From NCBI RefSeq assembly GCF_025685425.1, contig NZ_JAGTAS010000026.1, forward strand, positions 1 through 64,000: DNA of 64,000 nucleotides, in the 5' to 3' direction. Source of the stretch: Terriglobus albidus. Its GTDB lineage: Bacteria > Acidobacteriota > Terriglobia > Terriglobales > Acidobacteriaceae. Below, one piece after another: positions 31,839 to 40,810 of this stretch (position 1 is its first letter; each line of letters opens with the position of its first letter). The position numbers and the translations under genes were made by a program. The notes below the pieces were generated by a model. It had not been told where the DNA came from. It saw nothing but the letters and a program-made list of their open reading frames with translations, and did no database searches.

Positions 31839-32135
31839 ATGCGACAGGTATCCTTACGGGAATTCCGCACGCGAGGCTCAAAAGCGCTCAAAGAGGTGCC
31901 GAACGGGGAGACGATCCTCCTGGCGGGGCAGGATGGTCCTGTCTACTTTCTCGTACCTGTGCTTGATGATGTGATCGCGGAAGATCGCGAGCTCCGTAGG
32001 GCGTTGGCCAAGGCGAGCCTGCGTAAGAATTGGCGACTCGCTGAAAAGCCCGGCGCTTTAAGACTGAGCGAGGAGGAAATTGAGCAGGAGATCAAGACTG
32101 TTCGTTCTCGCCGTATTCAGCGAAAGAGCAAATGA
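31839..32135 (+). CDS. Phd/YefM-like antitoxin
   Basis: A 98-residue protein starting at the ATG at 31839, with AGAGGA nine bases upstream. The N-terminus (MRQVSLREFRTRGSKALKEV) and the block GETILLAGQDGPVYFLVPV match Phd/YefM dimerisation and DNA-binding domains. The charged C-terminus (SEEEIEQEIKTVRSRRIQRK) is the likely toxin-binding tail. It overlaps the PIN toxin gene by four bases (ATGA), a typical toxin-antitoxin arrangement, and follows a perfect palindrome. Confidence 0.85.
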   Translation: MRQVSLREFRTRGSKALKEVPNGETILLAGQDGPVYFLVPVLDDVIAEDRELRRALAKASLRKNWRLAEKPGALRLSEEEIEQEIKTVRSRRIQRKSK

Positions 32136-32539
32136 GGCTGATCGTCCTCGATACGAATCTCGTAATCTCCGCCGGCATTAACACGGGTGCAGCCCCTGCA
32201 CTGGTGATGGATTGGGTGCTGGAGGGACTGGTTCAGACTGTGACTAGTCCGTGGACGGTAGCCAAATATCGAGAAGTCGCCCAGCGAGAGAAGTTTCGTC
32301 GTTACGGCTTTCCGCCATTCTGGCTGGAGTTCCTGATTGCTGAAAGTCTGCATCTGCCCGACCCACCGGCTTGGCCCCTTCCCATGCCAGATCCAAAGGA
32401 TGCTCCATTTCTTTCACTTGCCCATGCAGCAGGCGCTTGGCTTATTGCCGGTAACTTGAAAGATTTTCCCATTTCAGCCCGGCGCAGCGTTACAGTGCTT
32501 TCTCCGGCAGATTATCTGAGCCAGTTAACCGAGGGTTAG
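32132..32539 (+). CDS. PIN domain toxin (COG1569-like)
   Basis: A 135-residue PIN-fold ribonuclease. The acidic active site is visible as Asp7 in MRLIVLDTNLVISAG, Glu in KYREVAQREKF, and Asp residues in MPDPKDAPFLSLAHAAGAWL and AGNLKDFP. Members of this PIN_3 group are VapC-like toxins that cleave RNA, often tRNA. The start overlaps the antitoxin stop by four bases. The pair is complete and probably active. It is followed by a short AATTCCG/CGGAATT hairpin at 32545-32563. Confidence 0.87.
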   Translation: MRLIVLDTNLVISAGINTGAAPALVMDWVLEGLVQTVTSPWTVAKYREVAQREKFRRYGFPPFWLEFLIAESLHLPDPPAWPLPMPDPKDAPFLSLAHAAGAWLIAGNLKDFPISARRSVTVLSPADYLSQLTEG

Positions 32540-32791
32540 AGAGAAATTCCGTTTAGCGGAATTATTGGTGCAAGTTATTTGCATCGCTGTGCCGTGGCCA
32601 GGGTTCATCATTGATATCAAGTTGTGGTGATATATTTCTGCAGAATCCGATATGAGACTCAGTTGATGAACAGCGGTATTTCCGCCGAACTATGCGCGGA
32701 ACCAACTGTGAGACCGCTGTTTGCTTCGGACAAGGGCCAAAAACAAATATCCCGTTATCTTGCGGGATGCAACAGGTGAAGAGGGATTTAG

Positions 32792-35671
32792 ATGGAATTC
32801 GCAAGGCATAGGCAAGTTGGCGTTCTGGTTGTTTGTTTACTCCTAGGCTCGGCGTTTTCCTTTGGTCAAACGGCCCATCCACAGACGGGCAGTTCAGATT
32901 TCAACACGGCTCCGCCAAAGGATGAGGCGGTTACGGCCGGAAAGGTTACGGGTTCGGGAAACGGGGCAAGGTCACAATCAGGCAGTCCGGATCGGACCGT
33001 GGGCCTGCAGAAGGATGGCTCGATTGTCGCATCGGACAACCAGACGTTGACCCCGGCAGGCAGGATTGTTGAACTCGGCTCGCCTGTACGTGCCAAGGCG
33101 ATTGCGCTCAATCCGAATCGAGCGACTCACAGCGCGGCTGTGCTGCTTATGGGGTCACCGCAGCCAATCATCGTGTTCAACACCGCAACCGGGAAAGTTC
33201 TGCAGCGGTTCATTCCGGCGGATGCGGCAGCGTCTCAAAAAGACCTGACAGTGGGGTCGTTCACGGGTGTCACGTACTCGGCCGACGGCACGAAGCTACT
33301 TTTCAGCCAGGACAACAATTATGTCGTCATCGCGAAGGTAAATCGGCAGACAGGCTTGCTGAGCAACGCGCAGAGAGTCGGGCTGCCTGCGCCCCCTGCC
33401 GACGGCCGTCCTTATCACAACGCGAAGTCGATCAATCCTGGCGGCATCGCCTTTTCTGAAGACAATAAACACGCCTATGTGGCGTTGAACGTTACGAACA
33501 CGCTCGGCGTGATCGACCTGACGACATCTCCCGCCAGGCTTATCGGCCAGATCCCTGTCGGCAATGTTCCCAATAGCGTGGTGGTTCGGGGGAACTACGC
33601 CTATGTCAGCAACGAGGGTGGTCGACCAGCAACTAGTGCCGACTTCACAAACTACTCTGACGGCACGCCAATCGTTGTCGACCGCAAAGATTCCTTCACG
33701 CTCACCGGTACGGTCTCCGTCGTAAATCTCACGCAGGGAAAAGAAGAGAAAACGATCTCCGTTGGTCTTCATCCGGCCGGCATGACGATCTTCGGCTCCA
33801 ACCTGTACGTCGCCAATGCCTATAGTGACAGCTTGTCGGTGATTGATCTCAAGACCAACCAGGTCGTCCGCACGATTGATCTCAGTGTTCCGATCGCGGG
33901 CGGCGTATTCGGCTCTGGGCCTAATGGTGTTGCCGTAACCACCGATGGGAAAGCATATGTGACGCTGGGCCAGGCGAATGCCTTGGCTGTCATTAATCTA
34001 CAGACCCGTGATGCGCATCCAGTCATCGGTTATATTCCGACGGCCTATTTCCCAACTTCCATCACGTACGACGCAGCGCAGAAGCAACTTGTGGTGGCAG
34101 ACGACAAGGGTCTTGGAGCGCGGGAAATCGCGAACATGAACGATGGGATCCCGCATTACAACACCCATGCCGACATGGGTGTTGTGAATCTGATTCCCGA
34201 GCCGAATGCCGGCGAGTTGGCGAAGCTCAGCAAGCAGGTCTTTGAGAACAATCACTGGAATCTGACGACGAATATCGAAGTCGGAAAAGAATACATCGAT
34301 CCTCATGCTGTAGCAGTGGCGGTTCCCAAACATATCGGGGAGCCTTCACTGATCAAGCACGTCTTTCTCATCATTAAAGAGAACCGTACTTACGACCAGA
34401 TCCTGGGTGATGTCGCATGGGGCAACGGCGCTCCCGCGCTTGCGGTTTTCGCCTCTGCGGTGCCGAATCAGCATGCCTTCGTGAAACGCTTCCCGCTGCT
34501 CGACAACGTCTACGCGCCAAGTCGCCAGTCCGCGGACGGCCATCCGTGGATCGGGATGTCAGGATCGTTCTATTCCAATGACATCCTGTCTCCCGATTGG
34601 ATCCGTTCTTATCCAGGTGGTGGGGCGGAGGACCCTCTCACCTACACGCCAAAAGGCTTCTTATGGACAGCGGCGGAAGCGAAGGGACTTACTTCGAAGC
34701 TGTATGGCGAGTGGAGCAGCGGCACTACCATTGCCCGTAAAGCGGATGGTTCTGCCTACACCTGGACCGATTTCTACAACACCTCGCTGTGCAAAGAAGG
34801 TAAGGCGCCGGCGGAGAGCTGCATCGTTCCGGATGACGCCGTCAAAGTAACTTCCTCGATCCCCTCGGCGGCGAAGATCATGGATCCACACTATCCGCCG
34901 TTCAATCTCGACATTCCAGACCAGTACCGCGTTGACTACTGGATCAAGGATTTCCAGCGGCTGGATGCAGCCGGTCAGGTTCCCAATCTGACGATTCTTT
35001 GGCTTCCCGATGATCACACCGCGGGCACCTCGCAAGGCCATCCTTATCCCATCAACTACCAGGCTGATAACGATCTGGCTCTCGGCCGCATGGTTGAAGC
35101 CATCAGTCATAGCAAGGTTTGGGGCGAGTCGGCCATTTTTGTCGAAGAGGACGACTCGCAGGGCGGCGCCGACCATGTCGATGGTCACCGCCAGCCGGTC
35201 TATGTGATCAGCCCCTACGCTGCGGCTCCAAAGGAGCCTGGGCAGGGCAAGACGATTCACACGACCTACACGGCTGAGAACATCAACCGCACGATCGAAA
35301 ATATTCTTGGTACGCAACCTCTCACGCAGTTCGATCTGGTGGCTTCGCCGATGTTTGACGCGTTCCAGAACACGCCGGACCTGACGCCTTACGATGTCCA
35401 GCCCGCGGTGATTGCTCTGGACGAGGGACCCGGTTTGAAGGCCGGCCGGGACGCTTCGGAGACTCCGATGCAGAAAGCCTGGTTGAAGGCCACTGCTGAG
35501 GTGATGAAAGGCAAGTACGACAAGGCAGATTCGGTCGATCCGAACTTCCTCAATCACGTGACCTGGTATGCGACAACAGGATGGGATCGTCCTTATCCCG
35601 GTGACGAGAGGGTATTGATGCCAGGCCCCTTCGTCAAAGCCGCGAAAAAATATCACGACAACGACGACTAG
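32792..35671 (+). CDS. Secreted YncE beta-propeller/phosphoesterase fusion
   Basis: A 959-residue exported protein. The leader is MEFARHRQVGVLVVCLLLGSAFSFGQ-like with cleavage near residue 26. Residues about 90-480 form a YncE-like seven-bladed propeller with repeats such as LGVIDLTTSPARLIGQIPVG and DSLSVIDLKTNQVVRTIDL. Residues about 520-860 form a phospholipase C/acid phosphatase-like phosphoesterase domain with HVFLIIKENRTYDQILGD, SADGHPWIGMSGSF, LTILWLPDDHTAGTSQG and IFVEEDDSQGGADHVDGHR. The His/Asp/Glu residues of these blocks form the usual metal site. The substrate is probably a phosphate ester. It is monocistronic in appearance. Confidence 0.9.
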   Translation: MEFARHRQVGVLVVCLLLGSAFSFGQTAHPQTGSSDFNTAPPKDEAVTAGKVTGSGNGARSQSGSPDRTVGLQKDGSIVASDNQTLTPAGRIVELGSPVRAKAIALNPNRATHSAAVLLMGSPQPIIVFNTATGKVLQRFIPADAAASQKDLTVGSFTGVTYSADGTKLLFSQDNNYVVIAKVNRQTGLLSNAQRVGLPAPPADGRPYHNAKSINPGGIAFSEDNKHAYVALNVTNTLGVIDLTTSPARLIGQIPVGNVPNSVVVRGNYAYVSNEGGRPATSADFTNYSDGTPIVVDRKDSFTLTGTVSVVNLTQGKEEKTISVGLHPAGMTIFGSNLYVANAYSDSLSVIDLKTNQVVRTIDLSVPIAGGVFGSGPNGVAVTTDGKAYVTLGQANALAVINLQTRDAHPVIGYIPTAYFPTSITYDAAQKQLVVADDKGLGAREIANMNDGIPHYNTHADMGVVNLIPEPNAGELAKLSKQVFENNHWNLTTNIEVGKEYIDPHAVAVAVPKHIGEPSLIKHVFLIIKENRTYDQILGDVAWGNGAPALAVFASAVPNQHAFVKRFPLLDNVYAPSRQSADGHPWIGMSGSFYSNDILSPDWIRSYPGGGAEDPLTYTPKGFLWTAAEAKGLTSKLYGEWSSGTTIARKADGSAYTWTDFYNTSLCKEGKAPAESCIVPDDAVKVTSSIPSAAKIMDPHYPPFNLDIPDQYRVDYWIKDFQRLDAAGQVPNLTILWLPDDHTAGTSQGHPYPINYQADNDLALGRMVEAISHSKVWGESAIFVEEDDSQGGADHVDGHRQPVYVISPYAAAPKEPGQGKTIHTTYTAENINRTIENILGTQPLTQFDLVASPMFDAFQNTPDLTPYDVQPAVIALDEGPGLKAGRDASETPMQKAWLKATAEVMKGKYDKADSVDPNFLNHVTWYATTGWDRPYPGDERVLMPGPFVKAAKKYHDNDD

Positions 35672-35701
35672 CGGAAATGGAGACATCGTTACGACGGGAA
35701 T

Positions 35702-35733
35702 CCGGGAACGGATAAGAAAGGCTCTGTTCCCGG
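35702..35733. terminator. Possible terminator between convergent genes
   Basis: CCGGGAAC (35702-35709) and GTTCCCGG (35726-35733) are an 8-bp inverted repeat with a 16-base loop, between the phosphoesterase gene and the convergent DUF5818 gene. No T-run is obvious, so this is a weak call. Confidence 0.35.
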
Positions 35734-35756
35734 CTCCGCTTTGTGCTGAACAAAGA

Positions 35757-36143
35757 TTATTGACAGCTTGTGCTGATCATCTTGAGGCTTGTCACCTGTA
35801 CGTCCGCAGTTTCGCCGCCGCCCGCTTCCTCTTTTTCTCCTTTCTCGGCTTTGGTCATTCTGCCCATCACGGTTACCTTGTGACCCAGGTGGTCGGACAA
35901 TTTAACTGTTGTGCTCCTCAGTCCATATTTCTTCCCATCTTGAGTGATGGCGAATTCATCCGCTTCATCGCCCTTCTCGAGGCAACCGGTTATCGTCATC
36001 ATCTTCCGGTCTTTCTCTTGTGACTCTTTCGATTGACTCTGTGACTCTCTTGATTGATTCCAGGCCTGAGAGCTAATCGGTGCCAGACTGAGAATTGCCA
36101 GCAACACCAGCAGATGCCGAGTTCTATTTTCGTTCAGGTTCAT
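35757..36143 (-). CDS. Small secreted DUF5818-like protein
   Basis: A 128-residue exported protein. The ATG at 36143 has GGAGG seven bases upstream and begins a signal peptide (MNLNENRTRHLLVLLAILSL, ending SSQA). A low-complexity Ser/Gln/Glu stretch follows (SRESQSQSKESQEKDRK), encoded by near-repeats of a GACTC-type sequence. The folded part, MMTITGCLEKGDEADEFAIT then KYGLRSTTVKLSDHLGHKVT and VTVMGRM, is like DUF5818, an OB-like secreted domain common in Acidobacteria. Function is unknown. The C-terminus has another charged linker (KAEKGEKEEAGGGE). Confidence 0.78.
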   Translation of the reverse strand: MNLNENRTRHLLVLLAILSLAPISSQAWNQSRESQSQSKESQEKDRKMMTITGCLEKGDEADEFAITQDGKKYGLRSTTVKLSDHLGHKVTVMGRMTKAEKGEKEEAGGGETADVQVTSLKMISTSCQ

Positions 36144-36909
36144 GATGTACCTCCGTTGAGTGACGATCAATCGATCATTCACTTGGTAGTTGTGCGGCAA
36201 ATGCCGCACAAACCCTTGAGCATTTCCCGGTAGGTGCAGCCCCAGAGCATCCACATCCGGTGGGCGTTTTCCGCAATGAAAACGCCGCCCCACGTCGCTT
36301 CCGACATATTCAGCCAGAGGGAAAATGCCCTAATCCTCGCTGAAAGCGAAACCCGTCTCAGTTTCCCGGGGGACAACCTCCTGCGAGTCCACAGACAGGC
36401 CATCCGATCTGCGTTGACCTGAACGATTGAATGGGGAAGATCTGCCGCATCTTCATCTTCTATGAATAGGCGTTCGCAACGGGTCGCATCTAGAACGCGT
36501 GTTCATCTGCCTGATTAACAGCGATCGGCGGTCCATCCATTCGAGAACTTGCGACGCGGAAATTGGATTCGCAAATACTCTCAGGCGTTGCATCCATTGC
36601 GGATAAGAGCAGGAACCTTCATTGCTCAACGAAATAAAACATGGTCGCTCGTCTGGGAATCAGCATTCCTTCACCTCTGCCAAAAGTGTGCAATTGCTTG
36701 CACACTTGACAACGGACAGGTTTGTCCCCAATATCTTGAGGCTTTCCGGCGGCCAATTTCATGCCTCCCCCGCGAAAGCAGAAGTAAGTTCTCAGATGAA
36801 TGTCCGCATGCGTGCACCGCGCAGGGGCGAGATCGGCGATGCCGGGAACGGCCCTGTACAAGAACGGATTTCATCGCTGTTGATGGATCCGAGATTCCGG
36901 AGCAGAAAC
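36144..36909 (+). other. Long intergenic region with an element A copy
   Basis: 766 bases. It holds the diverged element A copy at 36216-36324 and a TGTGCGGCAAATGCCGCACA palindrome at 36191-36210. The remaining open frames on the plus strand look non-coding. No other feature is supported. Confidence 0.55.
36216..36324 (-). repeat. Dispersed TA-flanked element A, copy 6 (inverted, diverged)
   Basis: About 109 bp. Ends read TTGAGCATTTCCCGG and GGGAAAATGCCCTA, so both terminal repeats have changes. The internal GGCGTTTTC/GAAAACGCC stem is intact. This looks like the oldest of the near-complete copies. It starts 73 bp upstream of the DUF5818 gene start. Confidence 0.8.
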
Positions 36910-39045
36910 ATGAGAACAAAATGGATCGCTGCATCTCTTCTGTTCTGCATCGTCGAGGTGGTTGCCACTTTGCAGGCGTCTGCGTTTGCACAGGCTACGC
37001 AATCGTCCAGTGATTACACTGCTGCTTTGCCTTCCGTCGAGAAGGTCAAAGCACAACTCAAAGGCACGGATCCTACCGATACCGTTGCGCGCCGGGTCGC
37101 CGTCTTCACTTATCTGCAGACCTATATCACGCGCATCGTATACGCACGCCACTACGGCGGTCCCTTCACAGCCGGCGAGCAGAAACTCATGGGCGACTAT
37201 GCCCAGGCCGCCTATCAGCTCTCGCAGGATTTCACCAGGACCCATACCCCTGCTGAGGTCAAGAGCTTCCAGCAGGTGGAAGGTACATACGAAGTCATGA
37301 ATGCGTTGGACTGGATCAAGCAGCTTCAAGGTCAGCAGGCTGCCGACACCTATAAAGGAACTGAGGCCTCTCTCGCGCAGAGCTACAAGCAACACGAGGA
37401 ACGTCTGCAGCAGCAGATGAAACAGGATCAGGGCGGTGGCCGCTCCTCCATTGCAGGTGATCCCGTACTGGACCCTACGGGAATGTTTGCACGAGCGGAG
37501 GCGAACAGGGTAAACGATCCGGAACTGCGGCGTTGTCTGGAACTTGGCGCGAGCCTGGAGGCGTGCGAGGGTGTCGGCGCCATTCAGGGTATGGCAAGCA
37601 TTCTGGTGCCGTTCGCAGAGAAGCCCAACGCGAACGAGCCTCCACCGGCCGCAGGGGTTGTCTTTGTTGGCGACTATCAGGGCAGATCGGGGCTTGCCAG
37701 CATCAACTTCGGCTCAGATTTGGGTGGCGCTCCGGTTGCGATCGTACGAGATTGCGGATCGCTCGTTACCACTGTGTTTGATGGACACGAATACACTCTG
37801 CGCAAGTCGGGCGGCACGGTGCAGCTCGTACTCGCCAACGAACCCAATCCCATCGTTATCACCCTGCAACCCGATGGCTCTATCTCCGGTCCTGGATCTG
37901 TTCTCGTCAAAGGTCGCATCGTCACCGGCTACACTACGACCACGAAAACTGTAATGGTGGATGGCGCACCAGCCGGTCCGCAGGGATATTACTGTAATGG
38001 TCCATGCAGCACCAGCTCTTCCATTCCAAACTACGCTCCGAAGATCGAGCGGTGCACGCTTGGCTCCATGGCCTTCACCGCTTCGAAGCCGGCTGCTGTG
38101 CCCAAGACAGGCATCGGCTTTGTCGACGCAACGACCACGAGCGCGCCGATTGTGACCGGCTTCCGGATGGTGGGTCGTTATCTTGACAATGCCGGATTGA
38201 CGCTCGAGTTTCAGAATGATGGTGTCATCCTCGATTGCGGCAAAGCTCATGCAAAATCGCCTTACGTCGTAGAGAATGGTCCGGCCGGCTTTGTCGTTCG
38301 TGTACAGAACGGTGGTGGCGCTTTCCTTCTTAACGTCGCGCCTGACAACACGCTCCGCGGCTCCGGGACAACGAGTGTGAACGGCAAACTCGTCGCTTCA
38401 ATCCGCGGCGACATGGTCAACTTCACCCCGCACTCTGAGAGCTGCAATGTCGGCACGTTCGTTGCCAGAAGCAAACGGAACACGATGCGCGCCTCAAGCG
38501 GTCCAATTCCGGCGGCGCCGCCGGACAATTCATCGACGGCTGCTTCGGCCGTAACACCGATGGCGCAGCCTGCTTCGAGCGCAGCCTCCGTGGAAGCCGC
38601 CGATCGGGCTGGTGATAGAACTTCAGACCAGCGCACTGCGTTTCGTGTCCTGCTCGATTCCTCCTTCTCAGGAGCCAACCCGCTTGCGGGACAAACAGTA
38701 TTCGTGATGCGTAAATCCATCGGTAGCGTACTCCGCGAACTCGGAGTTGCAGTTCCCGCCAATGCCGGTCCCGGCGAGGCCATGAAGTCGCTTCAAACTT
38801 TGTGCCATTCGCCGCAGGGATGCACGTCGGCCGTTCAGGGCATGAGCCGCTACTACGTTACGGCCACAAAACTGGATGCGTCAGGCAGGGCGATGCTCTC
38901 CGCACATACTGAGACGGGCACTTACTTCTTCTTCGCGATCGTCCCCAGCTCGGGTGGTTCGCTTGTGTGGGACATCGCCGCAAATCTTGCAGCAGGCGAT
39001 AACAATGTCGTGTTCAGTACGGAGAATGCGCAGCAGATCCACTGA
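36910..39045 (+). CDS. Large secreted protein of unknown function
   Basis: A 711-residue exported protein. The ATG at 36910 begins a signal peptide (MRTKWIAASLLFCIVEVVAT, ending SAFAQ). An N-terminal helical region runs to about residue 170. Two related beta-rich segments follow. The first (about 240-400) includes GGTVQLVLANEPNPIVITLQ, PDGSISGPGSVLVKGRIVTG and ERCTLGSMAF. The second (about 415-520) includes LEFQNDGVILDCGKAHAKSP, PDNTLRGSGTTSVNGKLVAS and ESCNVGTFV. A Ser/Ala-rich linker leads to a C-terminal carboxypeptidase-like beta domain (FRVLLDSSFSGANPLAGQTV, then FFFAIVPSSGGSLVWD). I do not recognise the family. It resembles acidobacterial secreted hypothetical proteins with a repeated sugar- or ligand-binding fold. 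Confidence 0.75.
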   Translation: MRTKWIAASLLFCIVEVVATLQASAFAQATQSSSDYTAALPSVEKVKAQLKGTDPTDTVARRVAVFTYLQTYITRIVYARHYGGPFTAGEQKLMGDYAQAAYQLSQDFTRTHTPAEVKSFQQVEGTYEVMNALDWIKQLQGQQAADTYKGTEASLAQSYKQHEERLQQQMKQDQGGGRSSIAGDPVLDPTGMFARAEANRVNDPELRRCLELGASLEACEGVGAIQGMASILVPFAEKPNANEPPPAAGVVFVGDYQGRSGLASINFGSDLGGAPVAIVRDCGSLVTTVFDGHEYTLRKSGGTVQLVLANEPNPIVITLQPDGSISGPGSVLVKGRIVTGYTTTTKTVMVDGAPAGPQGYYCNGPCSTSSSIPNYAPKIERCTLGSMAFTASKPAAVPKTGIGFVDATTTSAPIVTGFRMVGRYLDNAGLTLEFQNDGVILDCGKAHAKSPYVVENGPAGFVVRVQNGGGAFLLNVAPDNTLRGSGTTSVNGKLVASIRGDMVNFTPHSESCNVGTFVARSKRNTMRASSGPIPAAPPDNSSTAASAVTPMAQPASSAASVEAADRAGDRTSDQRTAFRVLLDSSFSGANPLAGQTVFVMRKSIGSVLRELGVAVPANAGPGEAMKSLQTLCHSPQGCTSAVQGMSRYYVTATKLDASGRAMLSAHTETGTYFFFAIVPSSGGSLVWDIAANLAAGDNNVVFSTENAQQIH

Positions 39046-39150
39046 TGCTGGGTATACGGCAGCGAGAGCAAATAGCCTTGCCGCCGTAAAGAAAAGCATG
39101 TGCATTAAGAAGCCCGCACCTTGGACTCAGGTGAAAGAGAGGTTGATTGT

Positions 39151-39462
39151 ATGCAATATATGATCACGTGGAACGAACGCTCGCAGGGCTCGCCCATCGA
39201 GTACGAGAATGCACAAAAGCGAATCCTTGAAGTCTTCAGCCCATGGAAGGCGCCAGCCAATTTCAAGATCCATTCGTTCGTCCTTCGTGTGGGGGACTGG
39301 GGCGGGTATATGTTGATGGAATGCGATGACCCGCTCGAAGTGCATAAGTTCTGTTCGATGCTGCCTGCTTTTGCATTTGAGGCTCGCCCTGTTGTTCCCG
39401 TGGTTGATGCGATTCGTGTGGAACTCGAAGCGATGGCCTACCGTGATGGACTGAAAAAGTAG
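39151..39462 (+). CDS. DUF3303 family protein
   Basis: A 103-residue cytosolic protein starting at the ATG at 39151 with GAGAGG eight bases upstream. The opening MQYMITWNERSQGSPIEYEN, then VFSPWKAPANFKIHSFVLRV and GWGGYMLMECDDPLEVHKF-type blocks match DUF3303, a ferredoxin-like dimeric alpha/beta barrel fold related to stress-response or antibiotic-biosynthesis monooxygenase folds. No function is assigned. It lies 105 bases after the large secreted protein and may share its transcript. Confidence 0.82.
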   Translation: MQYMITWNERSQGSPIEYENAQKRILEVFSPWKAPANFKIHSFVLRVGDWGGYMLMECDDPLEVHKFCSMLPAFAFEARPVVPVVDAIRVELEAMAYRDGLKK

Positions 39463-39474
39463 GGAAGCCAGCCT

Positions 39475-39531
39475 CGCTCGAATGCCCACCCATCGAATCA
39501 CGATGATGGGCACCCAGTGTATGGGCGGTCG
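39475..39531 (+). repeat. Dispersed repeat family C, copy
   Basis: CCCACCCATCGAATCACGAT is followed by GATGGGCACCCAGTGTATGG. The CCCATC/GATGGG pair is an inverted repeat around a short loop, as in the other copies. Confidence 0.55.
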
Positions 39532-39542
39532 CGCGAATCGCC

Positions 39543-39589
39543 TTTTTGTTTGTCATTTCGAAGCGTAAGTGGAGAAATCTGCTTCTCTG
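39543..39589 (-). repeat. Dispersed repeat family B, copy 3 (inverted)
   Basis: On the minus strand it reads AGAGAAGCAGATTTCTCCAC, a short variable part, then GAAATGACAAACAAAAA. A second fragment of the AAGCAGATTTCTGCGAGATG type follows at 39617-39636. Confidence 0.7.
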
Positions 39590-39692
39590 CCGCTGCTTCC
39601 TATTAGCCCAAACATAAAGCAGATTTCTGCGAGATGAAAAAATGTCATCCGAGCTGATTGTTCATCAGAAGCGGATGACACGGCGATAATCG

Positions 39693-40781
39693 TCAACGGC
39701 GGCTGGCCCAAGCCAGCCCGTCGGGCTCACCTCCAGCGTCAATATGCCCCACCACCTGCCACATGGTGAGATCGACGACGGCCACATAGTTGTCTGGTCC
39801 ACAGGAAACGAAGGCGCGCTTGCCGCCCGGCTCGACAAGAATGCCAGCAGCGCCGTGACCGATCGGCACACGCTTGAACTCCTTGCGCGCGGCCACATCG
39901 TAGACTACCAGATCGCCGCGACCCAGCAGGGAAATCAAGGCGTACTTGCCGTCAAGCGTAAACTTGAGCCGGTTTGCGCTCTTCACGTCGGCCTGCAAGG
40001 TTGCCACATTCTTCTTTGCAGCTATATCAATCACCGAGATCGTGCCGTCCTGCGCGTTCGCGGTCCACAACTCGCGCCCATCGGGAGTTACATCAAAACC
40101 CTCATCTCCCGGACCGACGGGAATCAGAGTCTGTTCCCACATCGTACGCGGCCGGCCCATTCCTGGAGGCGATCCTGAGGGTGCTCCCGGAGGTGGCCCT
40201 CCAGCATTGCCTGCAGGCATTGGCGGAGGGCGAAACGCCATCGGTTTCTCTTCCAACGCGCTCACCGTGGCTGAGGACACATTGGTTGTATAAATCTGCT
40301 TCTGATCCGGAGTGACAAAGATCATGTGCGTGCGATCCTGCCCCGTGCCCATGATCCAATCGATCTTCTCGGTCGTAGGATCAAGCCGCGCAATCGCCTT
40401 CGCACCCTCTGCGGTAAACCAGAGCTTGCCGCCTATATAAGTCAGCCCGTGCGGGCCGTTCAGCGCGCCTGTGTCTATATCCTTGAGCGGTTTTCCGCTC
40501 ACGAGGTCAATCACATTGAGCACATGGTAGGCGCCTCCGCCATAGATGGAGACGTATGCTCTTCTGCCATCGTCAGAGGCAATCACCTCATGAGGATCGG
40601 CGCCTACCGGAGCGCTGGCCAGTACCTTCAGAGACGTCGGATCAATGATCGAGAGAGTGTGGTCTCGTTTCGAAAGCACCAGCAGCGACTGCTGTGGCAT
40701 CTGTGCAGTAGCTGTCCAGGCTGCAGTGGCAAGAACGATACCGGCTACCAGAGATCTAGAGTAAAGCGGGAGACGCCGCAT
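39693..40781 (-). CDS. Secreted YncE-like beta-propeller protein
   Basis: A 362-residue exported protein. The ATG at 40781 has AGGAGG nine bases upstream and begins MRRLPLYSRSLVAGIVLATA, a signal peptide ending TATAQ. The mature protein has seven YVTN/YncE-type repeats, for example LLVLSKRDHTLSIIDPTSLK, NGTISVIDI-type GTISVIDIAAKKNVATLQAD and DNYVAVVDLTMWQVVGHIDA. A Pro/Gly-rich loop (FRPPPMPAGNAGGPPPGAPS) interrupts the middle. Such propellers are surface or periplasmic binding or lactonase-like proteins; function is unknown. It diverges from the histidine kinase, and element A copy 7 sits between them. Confidence 0.87.
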   Translation of the reverse strand: MRRLPLYSRSLVAGIVLATAAWTATAQMPQQSLLVLSKRDHTLSIIDPTSLKVLASAPVGADPHEVIASDDGRRAYVSIYGGGAYHVLNVIDLVSGKPLKDIDTGALNGPHGLTYIGGKLWFTAEGAKAIARLDPTTEKIDWIMGTGQDRTHMIFVTPDQKQIYTTNVSSATVSALEEKPMAFRPPPMPAGNAGGPPPGAPSGSPPGMGRPRTMWEQTLIPVGPGDEGFDVTPDGRELWTANAQDGTISVIDIAAKKNVATLQADVKSANRLKFTLDGKYALISLLGRGDLVVYDVAARKEFKRVPIGHGAAGILVEPGGKRAFVSCGPDNYVAVVDLTMWQVVGHIDAGGEPDGLAWASRR

Positions 40782-40810
40782 TGTGACCCCTCCTGGAGAT
40801 GGGCAGATTT

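Noticed and set aside
32545-32563. AATTCCG/CGGAATT hairpin as terminator of the toxin gene
   Set aside because: The stem is short and AT-rich with no T-run, so it is too weak to call.
36549-37013. Plus-strand open frame overlapping the large secreted protein
   Set aside because: It is in another frame than the signal-peptide-bearing gene, is Arg/Cys-rich and matches nothing recognisable.
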